Positions 1 through 7,260 are shown, numbered from the stretch's first letter. The stretch is 14,618 nucleotides of DNA from Desulfotignum sp. (GCA_021737445.1 JAIPDY010000066.1:1-14618), one strand, 5' to 3'. Program-made: numbers and translations. Notes: a model not told the origin generated them from the letters alone.

Positions 1-605
1 CAGTTTCAGATGAGCAGTTTTAAACCCATAAACCGAATACTTCGGCTTGAGAAGCTCCTTGCAATGTGCCATTTGGCGGACCTTTCTCAAGTCCGGATCA
101 AGTAACTCTCTTTATTGTACTGCTTGATGGCATTTCCTCTGAACCAGTGTCTGATGCAGGCGTTGTTGTCATACAGTCTCCAAAAGCCGTTCAAAAAGAC
201 TGGTACAGAAACGGGCAGATTTGAAAATGTCATTGGAACAGACTTCCACCTGGGTCAGACACATCAGTGAAGGCATTGTCTTTCATTTTGTATGACACAC
301 CCCGCTGATCCAATTGATGACTGATGTAGTTGCGTGTGACCTCGGGTTATGGCTGTTGAAATAGAATTCACAAGGGAAGGGGAGGTAAGAGGAGATTTTC
401 AGATAACAGGGGCCGCCCAGAACAGTATCATACCCAAAGGGCAGAAACTGGACATAGATGTAATACTGCTTGACCGGCTTGTTGCACTTATAAAGGCGCT
501 GGTATTTCCGCCCCCATCCATCGAGGGCCACCAGAAAATCTGAGCATCATGTTTTGCCGCCTGTTTGGAAATATGTGAGTTGAGCTGATCAGTGAAGATT
601 CTCAT
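1..605 (-). pseudogene. Decayed remnant of an uncharacterised, probably mobile-associated protein gene
   Basis: No intact frame spans this stretch, but a protein-like sequence can be read on the minus strand by switching frames several times. From right to left, one frame gives an N-terminal piece (605 to about 530). A second (about 530-346) includes KISSYLPFPCEFYFNSHN. A third (about 346-255) includes QLDQRGVSYKMKDNAFTDV. Further short pieces include VEVCSNDIFKSARFCTS (about 253-200) and WRLYDNNACIRHWFRGNAIK (about 173-114), ending near 92 in a stop after LIRT. The blocks stay in the same order and are collinear, which random shadow frames would not give. The closeness of the last blocks suggests internal deletions as well as frameshifts. 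From memory the blocks resemble a large, uncharacterised protein family common in Desulfobacteraceae; I cannot assign a function. The remnant runs off the left edge. Confidence 0.55.
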
Positions 606-747
606 GATCCCATTTGATTTTCTGGAACCCCCCCATAGCTCCTTGTCTGTGGCCCTATTCGGAGCGGAACTTCAGTTCGGTAACATTTGAACTTGTCGCG
701 AAAAGGGGGTATTAAGAGCAAAGCAAGGACGGGGTTCGACGTTGTTG

Positions 748-776
748 TTGACTCATTCTGATTTATCGTATAGACT
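748..776 (+). promoter_or_regulatory. Sigma-70-type promoter of the phd-vapC operon
   Basis: A TTGACT -35 box (748-753) is followed after exactly 17 bp by TAGACT (771-776) as -10 box. It lies about 40 bp upstream of the antitoxin start and points into the operon. The -10 box is moderate (4 of 6 to TATAAT) and is also the start of the first copy of a tandem repeat, which suggests repression by promoter occlusion. Prediction from sequence only. Confidence 0.5.
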
Positions 777-794
777 AAACAGAGTAGACTAAAC
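771..794 (+). promoter_or_regulatory. Tandem 10-bp repeat, candidate antitoxin operator
   Basis: TAGACTAAAC occurs at 771-780 and again at 785-794, a 14-bp period, between the -10 box and the antitoxin start codon. Phd/YefM antitoxins and their toxin complexes commonly repress their own operons by binding repeated sites over the promoter. The position fits that role, but the sites here are direct rather than inverted repeats, so the assignment is an inference. Confidence 0.4.
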
Positions 795-815
795 TTAAGA
801 TCAGGGGGGGGTATT

Positions 816-1037
816 GTGGAAATATTAAATATTCATTACGCAAAAACACATTTTTCAAAATTGTTGCTCCGGGTACATTCCGGGGAAGAAATTATTATTG
901 CAAAGGCTGGAAAGCCGTATGCAAAATTAGTTCCTTTAAAACAAGTTACCAGAAGAATACCAGGTATTGCCAAAGGTAAGGTAACCGACGCATTTTTTGA
1001 ACCTTTGCCTGAAAAAGAACTCCAAAAGTGGGAATGA
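816..1037 (+). CDS. Phd/YefM family type II antitoxin
   Basis: This 73-residue protein has the usual antitoxin layout. A Phd/YefM DNA-binding half (about residues 1-45) begins with the family pattern of a short N-terminal strand and the helix YAKTHFSKLLLRV, followed by GEEIIIAKAGKPYAKLVPL. A charged C-terminal tail ending FFEPLPEKELQKW would wrap the toxin. It starts at GTG, about 5 bp after a G-rich Shine-Dalgarno tract (803-811). The stop lies 6 bp before the PIN-domain toxin gene, so the two are clearly one operon. Expected role: neutralises the toxin by direct binding and represses the operon with it. The promoter and tandem operator-like repeat lie just upstream. Confidence 0.9.
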   Translation: MEILNIHYAKTHFSKLLLRVHSGEEIIIAKAGKPYAKLVPLKQVTRRIPGIAKGKVTDAFFEPLPEKELQKWE

Positions 1038-1043
1038 AATGTA

Positions 1044-1427
1044 ATGATAATTGATACCCATATTTTTCTCTGGTGGCTTTTTGATGACCTCCGGTTACCG
1101 GTTAAAATTAAAAAGTACATGCAAAATATTCATCATACAATATATGTAAGCTCAGCATCGGTGTGGGAAATTGCCACAAAATATCGTCTGGGAAAATTGC
1201 CTGAAGCTTCTTCAGTGGCAACAGATGTTCCGAAATGGATTATAAAAGCAGGATTTCAATCTTTGGATATCACTCCTGAACACGCTCAACTGTCAGGGGT
1301 CTGGGATATTTCCCATCGAGATCCCTTTGACCGGATGCTGGCAGCCCAATCCAAACTGGAAAATCTCCCATTAGCCAGTACTGATAAAGCAATGACGCTC
1401 TTTCCGATTAAGGTTAACAGGGAGTGA
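1044..1427 (+). CDS. vapC: VapC-like PIN-domain ribonuclease toxin
   Basis: This 127-residue protein is a full-length PIN domain. The acidic residues that bind the catalytic metal are visible: Asp4 in MIIDTHIFLW, Glu42 in SVWEIATK, Asp93 and Asp96 in HRDPFDRMLAAQ, and Asp114 in STDKA. The STD and DPFDR motifs place it in the VapC group usually paired with Phd/YefM rather than AbrB-type antitoxins, which matches its neighbour. Such toxins cleave RNA, often tRNA or rRNA, when the antitoxin is degraded; the target here is unknown. The start is ATG, 6 bp after the antitoxin stop. Nothing looks damaged, so the module is probably active. Confidence 0.92.
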   Translation: MIIDTHIFLWWLFDDLRLPVKIKKYMQNIHHTIYVSSASVWEIATKYRLGKLPEASSVATDVPKWIIKAGFQSLDITPEHAQLSGVWDISHRDPFDRMLAAQSKLENLPLASTDKAMTLFPIKVNRE

Positions 1428-1481
1428 TGAAGAGTAGGCCTCTCGGTATTGTTCAACAGGGAGTGGAAAAGGAGCGGCTTT

Positions 1482-1751
1482 ATGGAACTTACTGCAAAAA
1501 TATTTCAAAATGGACGGTCTCAAGCTGTGCGGTTGCCCAAAGCGTTTCGTTTCAAGGGAGATGAGGTCAAAATATACAAAAAAGGGGACAGGGTGATTCT
1601 TGAACCGCTTGAGAAAAGCAAATGGCCCGAGGGATTCTGGGATGCTTTTCCGGTGGATCCTGATTTTGAAACGCCTGAAGCACTGCCGTCAAAAGAATTC
1701 AGCCTGGATGAGATATTGTATGGAATAGAAAAATCGCCGGTCAAATATTGA
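1482..1751 (+). CDS. vapB: VapB-type (AbrB/MazE fold) antitoxin without an adjacent toxin
   Basis: This protein of 89 residues carries an N-terminal swapped-hairpin DNA-binding domain: AKIFQNGRSQAVRLPKAFRF followed by GDEVKIYKKGDRVILEP. That is the standard VapB signature. The C-terminal half is acidic and rich in Phe, Trp and Pro, as expected of a toxin-binding tail. The start at 1482 is preferred over an upstream in-frame ATG at 1449 because AAGGAG lies 7 bp before it and the family sequence begins there. VapB genes normally precede a PIN toxin; here the next gene encodes a nuclease-like protein of another fold and the upstream PIN toxin already has a Phd partner. It may be an orphan, or may act with one of these neighbours. 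Confidence 0.85.
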   Translation: MELTAKIFQNGRSQAVRLPKAFRFKGDEVKIYKKGDRVILEPLEKSKWPEGFWDAFPVDPDFETPEALPSKEFSLDEILYGIEKSPVKY

Positions 1752-1776
1752 CATTTCCGGGGCTTGCGGCTAACAT
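1748..1776 (+). promoter_or_regulatory. Sigma-70-type promoter for the PD-(D/E)XK gene
   Basis: A perfect TTGACA (1748-1753) is followed by a 17-bp spacer and TAACAT (1771-1776). The -35 box overlaps the stop codon of the antitoxin gene and the predicted start site lies about 40 bp before the next ATG. This implies the downstream gene can be transcribed separately from the antitoxin. Sequence prediction only. Confidence 0.5.
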
Positions 1777-1825
1777 GTAAATTGATTGATTTCAGGCCTT
1801 TAAAATATTTTTCAGGGAGGCTCTC

Positions 1826-2479
1826 ATGAGTGCAACCGCAGAAAAATTGACATATCTTGAAGAAACCCTGGCACAGGTCGCGTATGCCCAGCTTAAAACG
1901 GAAATGTCTTTGCAGACATTGTCCAGGGAAATGCGTGAATTCAAAGATGAAATGCGTGAATTCAAGAACGAGATGGGTGAATTCAAAGATGAGATGGGTG
2001 AGTACAAAGACTGGTCGAAAGATCAGATCATTCTCATGAACCGGCAGTGGGGGGATCTGGCCAACAAGATGGGCACCTTTGTGGAAGATATTGTGGCCCC
2101 TAATCTGCCGCGCATTGCCAGGACCTGTTTTGGATGTGAAGACCTGGATTATTTTGCGGTGCGGGTCAAGAAAAAAAGTTGCAAAGGTGATGGCCCAAGA
2201 AGAGAATTTGACGTGATAGCTGTGTGTGAAGGGATTTTCATTCTCAATGAAACCAAATCCTCCCCTGAAACCAGAGATGTGGACAAACTGGCCGCATTTG
2301 TGGAGAGCGGGGCGCGTTTTGATTATTTTCCCGAGTATGAAGGATACAGGATCGTTCCCGTGTTCGCATCATTGTATATGGATGACAGCCTGGTTGCCTA
2401 CCTGACCCGGAAAAAGATCTATGCGTTGACCCTTAAGGAAGATACCATGGATATCGTGAATCTGAATGGGGTTAGTTAG
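1826..2479 (+). CDS. Coiled-coil protein with PD-(D/E)XK nuclease-like domain (DUF3782-like)
   Basis: This 217-residue protein starts with a long charged coiled coil (about residues 5-75). Inside it is an exact four-copy heptad, pattern E-M-(R/G)-E-(F/Y)-K-(D/N), at residues 35-62. A conserved stretch follows (WGDLANKMGTFVEDIVAPNL, residues 75-94). Next is a compact domain with the PD-(D/E)XK hallmark: Asp129 in REFDVIAV and Glu142-x-Lys144 in ILNETKSS. This matches the DUF3782-type proteins of cyanobacteria and Desulfobacterota, which look like restriction-fold nucleases but have no established function that I know of. The start is supported by AGGGAGG 5 bp upstream of the ATG. It ends 13 bp from the convergent response regulator gene. 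Possible roles include DNA cleavage or a toxin-like activity; neither is shown. Confidence 0.8.
   Translation: MSATAEKLTYLEETLAQVAYAQLKTEMSLQTLSREMREFKDEMREFKNEMGEFKDEMGEYKDWSKDQIILMNRQWGDLANKMGTFVEDIVAPNLPRIARTCFGCEDLDYFAVRVKKKSCKGDGPRREFDVIAVCEGIFILNETKSSPETRDVDKLAAFVESGARFDYFPEYEGYRIVPVFASLYMDDSLVAYLTRKKIYALTLKEDTMDIVNLNGVS
1928..2011 (+). repeat. Four tandem 21-bp repeats encoding a heptad coiled coil
   Basis: Four adjacent 21-bp units within the nuclease-like gene encode EMREFKD, EMREFKN, EMGEFKD and EMGEYKD. The nucleotide units differ at only a few positions, so they arose by recent duplication rather than by convergent selection for heptads. Gain or loss of a unit would keep the reading frame and change coiled-coil length by one heptad. 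Confidence 0.9.
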
Positions 2480-2492
2480 GTGGCAGGGTCAC

Positions 2493-3122
2493 TCATTCCG
2501 GGGTTGTCAGGCCTTTGGCAACGGCATATTTGGTCAGGCCGGCAATGGTGTGGATCTCCAGTTTTTCCTTGAGGTTTTTGCGGTGGATATCAACGGTTCT
2601 TGCGCTCAAAGACAGATTGTTTGCGATTTCCCGGGTGGTGTGGCCTTCTGCGATGTGCAGCAGCACCTGTCTTTCCCGGGGAGAGAGCAGGTCCAGCCGG
2701 TCTGTGGCATCTGCCACAAACAGGTGGGTGATTTCCGGGCTCAGGTAGATGTGGCCGGCCAGGACGGTTTTCAGGGCAGTGACCAGTTCATTGTAGGAGC
2801 AGGATTTGAGTATATAGCCGGAGGCCCCGGCATCCAGCATGCCTCTGACATATATTTTTTCGGTGTGCATGGACAGGGCCAAAATCCGGATGGCCGGGTT
2901 GGCTGCCAGTATCCGGCGGGTGGCTTCCATGCCGTTGAGGCCGGGCATGCTGATGTCCATGAGCATGAGATCCGGGCTGGCGGCTGCGGCCAGGGACACG
3001 GCTTGTTCGCCGTCCTCAGCCCGGGCCGTTACCTTGAACAGGTCTTCTGCATCCAAAGCCTGGCTGATGCCGTGGTGAAAGACCCGGTGGTCATCCACAA
3101 TGATGATGGTGTTTTTTTTCAT
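2493..3122 (-). CDS. NarL/FixJ-family response regulator
   Basis: This 209-residue protein has an N-terminal receiver domain (about 1-120). It has the acidic pair Asp10-Asp11, the phosphoacceptor Asp56 in LMLMDISMPG, Ser84 and the conserved Lys106. A LuxR-type helix-turn-helix domain follows (about 143-205), with LSPRERQVLLHIAEG and the recognition helix region RTVDIHRKNLKEKL. All key residues are present, so it should be a phosphorylation-controlled transcription factor. Its start codon overlaps the stop of the upstream kinase gene by 4 bp (ATGA), so the two are translationally coupled and form a cognate pair. The HisKA_3 class of that kinase is the normal partner of NarL-type regulators. 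Its target genes cannot be told from this window. Confidence 0.95.
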   Translation of the reverse strand: MKKNTIIIVDDHRVFHHGISQALDAEDLFKVTARAEDGEQAVSLAAAASPDLMLMDISMPGLNGMEATRRILAANPAIRILALSMHTEKIYVRGMLDAGASGYILKSCSYNELVTALKTVLAGHIYLSPEITHLFVADATDRLDLLSPRERQVLLHIAEGHTTREIANNLSLSARTVDIHRKNLKEKLEIHTIAGLTKYAVAKGLTTPE

Positions 3123-5152
3123 GACAGGCCTTTTTTTGTCTGCACCGGGGCGGTGATGGTGATCTTTGTGCCCTGGCCGGGGGTTGATTCTATTTTCATG
3201 GAGCCGCCGAAATTCTGTATCCGTTCCGACAGGCTGTAGAGTCCGAAACCGCAGTCCGGGGTGGTCATTGTTTTTTGAACATCCATGCCTGCTCCCTGGT
3301 CTTTTACCTCAAGGGTGATGTAACCCTGTTTTGTCCATAACCGGACCCTGGCTTTTTGGGTGCCGGCGTGCTTGCGGATATTGGTCAGCAGTTCATTGAC
3401 TGCCCGGTACAAGGTGACCTTGAGGGCATGTTTCAGTGGTACCGGTTCTTTAACATGGTTTATATAGTCAAAGCAGGTTTTTTTCTGCGCATTGGTTTCC
3501 TCCACCAGAAAGCCGATGGCGATGTCAATGTCAAAATCATCCAGGATGGGGGGGGATAATTTGTAGATCAAGGCCCTGACTTCCCGCACCGACTGTTCAA
3601 GTGTCAGCTGGATCTCATGGATCTCATCAGGCTTGGGGGAAAGATTGGATTCCCTGATATTTTTTATCCTGGAGATGCCCATGCTCAGGGTCTGGGCAAT
3701 GCTGTCATGCAGGTCCGAGGCAATGGCTTTGCGCTGGATCTCTTCGCAGTAAACCAGGTGTTCGTTGAGCTGTCTGAGCTGGTCGGTGCGTGTGGCAAGG
3801 GATGCGGCATGGGTTTTTTCTTTTTCCTGGGACCGGTTCAATTGGAAAACCATTTGCCGGATGGGGCGGATAAAGATCCTGACCGCCGCATAAATACAGA
3901 TCAGGGCTGCCATAAAAATAAATACCGAATATTGAAGAAAATTATTTAAAATACCTGACAGGGTTTGATCCAGGGTCTGCCGGGTCTGAAAAACAGATGA
4001 CAGAAGCTGTTTTTCACTGTTTGCCAGCACGATGTGCCAGCCGGTTTGGTGCAGGCGGTGGGAGGCCATCACATAGGTCTGGTCTGTTATGGTCAGTGTC
4101 ATCAGGAGGGACGGGTTGTCCAGGATCTTTTGGGCTGCGTTTGTGACCCCAGGTATGGCGGAATCTTTCAGGTTCAAGGAAAGGATATCTTTTGAATATT
4201 TAAATGGGCTCAGATCCATTTCCAGCCCGAACCGCTCCAGGTGTGAGAAGGGAAAAAAGATCAGTTCCCCCCCCGTGCCCATGAGAAAGGTAAAACAGCA
4301 GCTGCCGTCATGGGCGGTTTCCAAAGGTTCAGGGTGGTCTGCCGAAAGGTCGCTGATGATATTGTCCAGGGGCACATCAATGCCGGCAATGCCCCGGAAC
4401 CTGCCGCGTGCATCCAGAATGGGGGCCGTGGCTGTCATCATCAGGCCTTCGATCACATCGTCCTTGTAAAGGCGGGTCCACCTGGGCCGGTAATCAGGGT
4501 TTTTCCGGCCGGTGAAGGTGGTCACAGGTTCTCCGTCCCTGATATCAAATTTATCGGGCCGGGGCAGGTTAAAACAGTTTTTTCGCGCTTCAGGGTCCCG
4601 GGTATAGTATTTTCCGATCCCTGTGATGGTGATGATGTGGGCGGCCAGGCTCTGGTCGCCCATTTTTTTTGCATGGATTAAAAAAGGGTCCATGCCGGCC
4701 AGGGCATGCAGTTCTGATGTGATGGACAAAGGGATATGGTCGCTGCCCCAGAAGGCGGTGATCACCGGCTCTGATTCCGGGGCATAGAAAATATGATTGC
4801 CCGGGCGGCGGACCATGGGGGGCGGACTGCCCGGCAGAGGCCTTCCGGCATCCAGGTCCTGATATGCCTCGCCAGCTTTTACAGCCAGAAAAGAGGCACC
4901 GGTTTTGATGCGCAAAAACAGTTCATCATATTTTTGGGCCTTTTCTCTGGCCATGGCTGTCAGATAGTCATCCGCCATTTTCCGGATCTGCCGTGTGTTG
5001 GCTGTATCAGCAAACCGGCCCAGTTTTTTGATTGAATGGTGGGCCAGAAAAAACAAAGGGATGATTGCGATCAGCATGGAGATGAAAAAAAAAGCAAACA
5101 GCTTGACAGAAATGGGCCTGTGTAAGGATGATATGGGTATCTGGCCTTTCAT
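3119..5152 (-). CDS. Cache-domain sensor histidine kinase (HisKA_3/NarX-DegS type)
   Basis: This 677-residue membrane kinase has a first transmembrane helix at about 16-37, a large periplasmic region (about 40-400) of double-Cache type, and a second helix at about 404-427. A HAMP-like or linker coiled coil follows (about 428-475). The HisKA_3 dimerisation helix contains His482 in ASDLHDSIAQTLSMG. A HATPase_c domain carries the N box NELLTNIRKHA (587-597), the G1 box DQGAG (618-622) and the G2 box GFGLYSL (635-641). Cache domains typically bind small molecules such as carboxylates or amino acids in the periplasm; the ligand here is unknown. The gene overlaps its response regulator by 4 bp. A promoter-like sequence lies so close to the ATG that the mRNA might be leaderless, so a later start is possible but would cut into the first membrane helix. 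Confidence 0.94.
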   Translation of the reverse strand: MKGQIPISSLHRPISVKLFAFFFISMLIAIIPLFFLAHHSIKKLGRFADTANTRQIRKMADDYLTAMAREKAQKYDELFLRIKTGASFLAVKAGEAYQDLDAGRPLPGSPPPMVRRPGNHIFYAPESEPVITAFWGSDHIPLSITSELHALAGMDPFLIHAKKMGDQSLAAHIITITGIGKYYTRDPEARKNCFNLPRPDKFDIRDGEPVTTFTGRKNPDYRPRWTRLYKDDVIEGLMMTATAPILDARGRFRGIAGIDVPLDNIISDLSADHPEPLETAHDGSCCFTFLMGTGGELIFFPFSHLERFGLEMDLSPFKYSKDILSLNLKDSAIPGVTNAAQKILDNPSLLMTLTITDQTYVMASHRLHQTGWHIVLANSEKQLLSSVFQTRQTLDQTLSGILNNFLQYSVFIFMAALICIYAAVRIFIRPIRQMVFQLNRSQEKEKTHAASLATRTDQLRQLNEHLVYCEEIQRKAIASDLHDSIAQTLSMGISRIKNIRESNLSPKPDEIHEIQLTLEQSVREVRALIYKLSPPILDDFDIDIAIGFLVEETNAQKKTCFDYINHVKEPVPLKHALKVTLYRAVNELLTNIRKHAGTQKARVRLWTKQGYITLEVKDQGAGMDVQKTMTTPDCGFGLYSLSERIQNFGGSMKIESTPGQGTKITITAPVQTKKGLS

Positions 5153-5160
5153 GCCCTCAA

Positions 5161-5189
5161 TTTATACACCATCTCTGCCTGGGTGGCAA
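5161..5189 (-). promoter_or_regulatory. Possible sigma-70 promoter of the sensor kinase operon
   Basis: On the minus strand TTGCCA (5184-5189) is followed by 17 bp and TATAAA (5161-5166). The -10 box ends only 8 nt before the annotated ATG, so transcription would begin almost at the start codon. Good box match, but the position is unusual; it may be fortuitous. Confidence 0.35.
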
Positions 5190-5239
5190 TGGGAAACAAA
5201 AACAGTTCTTACCGGCGGTGCCGGCCCTGAATCTTTATC

Positions 5240-6001
5240 CTAACGGTTCAGGGTCCAGTCATAATTGAGATATTCCAGATCGATTTCACCTGCTTTTGCC
5301 GCCTGGTCCAGGGCCTGTTTCAGCCGGCCTTCAGCATGCTGCCGGATGAATCTTGACGGGTTGTCTGAAAAATCGTGCCTGAACCATTTGAAAATCCGGC
5401 TGACAAACAGGGTGTCGCCTTTCAAAAAAGTGTTGCCGGGGCGGTTGATGAACCGCCGGGCCTGTTCATCCAGCTGGGCTTCCAGGGTGCTGCCTTCATA
5501 GGGTTCATTGAGAAGGGGCGGGCAGCTTCTGGCGGCGCAGTTGATGGCAAAATGCACCCGGGGATCCTTGAACCTGGGCCTGAGGATATCATGTTCAATA
5601 TGGTCCAGGTTCACTGTGAATCCGTTAAGGGGGATAAATTTTTTGCTCCAGGGATTGGAGAAAAAACTGCTGATCTCCTTTATGGAATTTATGCCCGGGT
5701 ACCGGGTGAGGATCAGTTTGACAGTAAAGGCGTTGTAGGCATTGATGTAAAAGGCGAACTGGTGGTTGTGTGACAAAGAGGAAGGGTCTGTGCTGCTGAG
5801 GATGGCCAGGTACTGGTCCAGTCTGGCCTCATCTTGCTTGAATCCGTCATAATCCACCCGGGTGCCTGTGACATGCTTTTGCAGCAGCTCTGCCCAGATG
5901 TGATTGTCCACAGGTTCCTGCGCAGCATAAGATAAAAATGCAGGCGCAAGCCCCAGTATCAGAATGATGATTTGAATTTTCAGGGGTTTCAGTAATTTCA
6001 T
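5240..6001 (-). CDS. Secreted DUF547 family protein
   Basis: This 253-residue protein begins with a signal peptide (Lys-rich start, hydrophobic IIILILGLAPAFLSYAA, probable cleavage near residue 27), so it should be exported to the periplasm or outer envelope. The DUF547 domain fills the rest. Family hallmarks are visible: FYINAYNAFTVKLIL (about 84-98), the NLDHIEHDILR stretch, and HFAINCAARSCPPLLNEPY with its paired cysteines (about 149-167). The C-terminus ends YLNYDWTLN, also typical. The family is widespread in bacteria and, as far as I know, has no settled biochemical function. The gene lies 67 bp after the RNA methyltransferase and 87 bp before the kinase gene on the same strand, with no clear functional link to either. 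Confidence 0.93.
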   Translation of the reverse strand: MKLLKPLKIQIIILILGLAPAFLSYAAQEPVDNHIWAELLQKHVTGTRVDYDGFKQDEARLDQYLAILSSTDPSSLSHNHQFAFYINAYNAFTVKLILTRYPGINSIKEISSFFSNPWSKKFIPLNGFTVNLDHIEHDILRPRFKDPRVHFAINCAARSCPPLLNEPYEGSTLEAQLDEQARRFINRPGNTFLKGDTLFVSRIFKWFRHDFSDNPSRFIRQHAEGRLKQALDQAAKAGEIDLEYLNYDWTLNR

Positions 6002-6068
6002 GGGTCTTGATTAAATCATGGGCTTGTTAAAATTGCCATAGGAATTTTTTTGTCCCTGCCAGCCAGGG

Positions 6069-7253
6069 TCAGGCCGTGCCGATGCCGGCAGCCAATTCCA
6101 GGCCTCCGTGGAAAAATGGCATGGGCCTGAGGTTGAGATGGTTCAGGTCCCCGAACTGTTTTTTGGGAAAAACCAGACCCACCTTCCAGCCCTTGAAATC
6201 GGCTGCCAGTTTTCGGGCAATTTCCCGGTAAAAGGCTGTGGTATCCCGGCTGTTTCCCAGCCGCCTGCCATAGGGCGGGTTGAGAACCACCACCCCTTTT
6301 TGCTGTGTAAAACTATTTGGCAGCATCTCAAAAAAATTTTGCCGGGATGCTTTTACAGAAGCCAGAAAATCATGACCGGACAGATTGGTGGTCAAGGCGG
6401 CCACGGCACCCGGATCGATGTCTGAAGCAAATACTGACCCGGCGTTACAAAATTTTTGTGCCGCCAGACCCCGGAGGTGGGCAAAGGCTGCCGGGCTGAA
6501 GCCGGGCCAGGTTTCAAAGGCATATCTTCTGAAAAATCCCGGAGGGATACCTGCCTGGATCATGGCCCCTTCAATGGCAAAGGTGCCTGCCCCGCACATG
6601 GGGTCCACCAGCACATCCCGGGCAGTGAACCCGGCTGCGTCCAGGATGGCAAAGGCCAGGTTCTCCCGCAGGGGGGCTGCTGCCACCTGTTTTTTGATGC
6701 CGCGTTTAAAAAGAGGGGGCCCCGACATATCCACAGACAGTTCAAACAGGTTGTTTTCAGCCCGGATCATCAGGGTCTGGGGATATTTTTCATCCTGGAG
6801 CAGCTGCGGTTGCACCTGTTTGCCGCCCAAAGCCGCCCGGATCACAGACCGGGCTCTTTGCGCCACGGCATCGGAATGGTACAGCCGGGATGTGTGGGTG
6901 GTCACCTGGATGGCCGGGTCTGTGCCGGCAGGCAGAAACAGTTCCCAGTCAACTGCTGCCAGTTTTTTTTCCAGCACCGAGAAATGGTCTGCCTTGAACC
7001 GGGTAAGGCGCATGAGTATCCGGGAGGGGCTGCGCAGCCACAGACTGGCCAGGCAGGCATCGGTTAATTTGCAGGAAAAAGCCACCCCGCCGGGAACCAC
7101 GCAGATATCTTTGATTGCGGCATCCAGACCGGTCAGTTCCCTGTAACATAACTGTCTCAGTCCGGGCGGGCACACGGCATAAAAATCATGGACCCTGGCA
7201 CTGACACGCCGTTTGACCCGTTTGACCCGTTTGACAAAGGCTGTATCAGTCAT
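6069..7253 (-). CDS. THUMP-domain class I SAM-dependent RNA methyltransferase (RlmL/YpsC-like)
   Basis: This 394-residue protein has an N-terminal ferredoxin-like/THUMP RNA-binding region (about 22-165) and a C-terminal Rossmann methyltransferase domain (about 190-390). The SAM-binding motif is DPMCGAGTFAIEGA (217-230). The catalytic NPPY motif of N2-guanine methyltransferases is at 325-328 (VVLNPPYGRRLG). It corresponds to the N-terminal RlmL half of the E. coli RlmKL fusion, which methylates G2445 of 23S rRNA, and to Bacillus YpsC; no RlmK half is attached. The frame stays open upstream to 7478, but that extension is out-of-frame sequence of the PocR gene, so ATG at 7253, 7 bp after the PocR stop, is the likely start. 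There is no clear Shine-Dalgarno sequence, so translational coupling is likely. The N-terminus has a repeated Lys-Arg-Val tract. Confidence 0.92.
   Translation of the reverse strand: MTDTAFVKRVKRVKRRVSARVHDFYAVCPPGLRQLCYRELTGLDAAIKDICVVPGGVAFSCKLTDACLASLWLRSPSRILMRLTRFKADHFSVLEKKLAAVDWELFLPAGTDPAIQVTTHTSRLYHSDAVAQRARSVIRAALGGKQVQPQLLQDEKYPQTLMIRAENNLFELSVDMSGPPLFKRGIKKQVAAAPLRENLAFAILDAAGFTARDVLVDPMCGAGTFAIEGAMIQAGIPPGFFRRYAFETWPGFSPAAFAHLRGLAAQKFCNAGSVFASDIDPGAVAALTTNLSGHDFLASVKASRQNFFEMLPNSFTQQKGVVVLNPPYGRRLGNSRDTTAFYREIARKLAADFKGWKVGLVFPKKQFGDLNHLNLRPMPFFHGGLELAAGIGTA
7211..7235 (-). repeat. 9-bp microrepeat at the methyltransferase N-terminus
   Basis: The plus-strand unit GTTTGACCC occurs twice in full (7211-7219, 7220-7228) and a third time in part (7229-7235). 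It encodes a basic Lys-Arg-Val repeat near residue 10 of the methyltransferase. The 9-bp unit keeps the frame when units are gained or lost. A basic tail could aid RNA binding; that is inference. Confidence 0.85.
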
Positions 7254-7260
7254 GCCGGGA

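Noticed and set aside
2466..3239. 257-codon plus-strand open frame
   Set aside because: Antisense to the NarL-type response regulator and the kinase end; no recognisable domain.
5195..5224. Possible terminator CCGGC-GGT-GCCGG after the DUF547 gene
   Set aside because: Short 5-bp stem and the T-run comes about 9 nt later, so not a convincing intrinsic terminator.
6040..6068. Hairpin CCCTG-GCTGG-CAGGG after the methyltransferase gene
   Set aside because: In the direction of transcription it is followed by A residues, not T, so it does not look like an intrinsic terminator.
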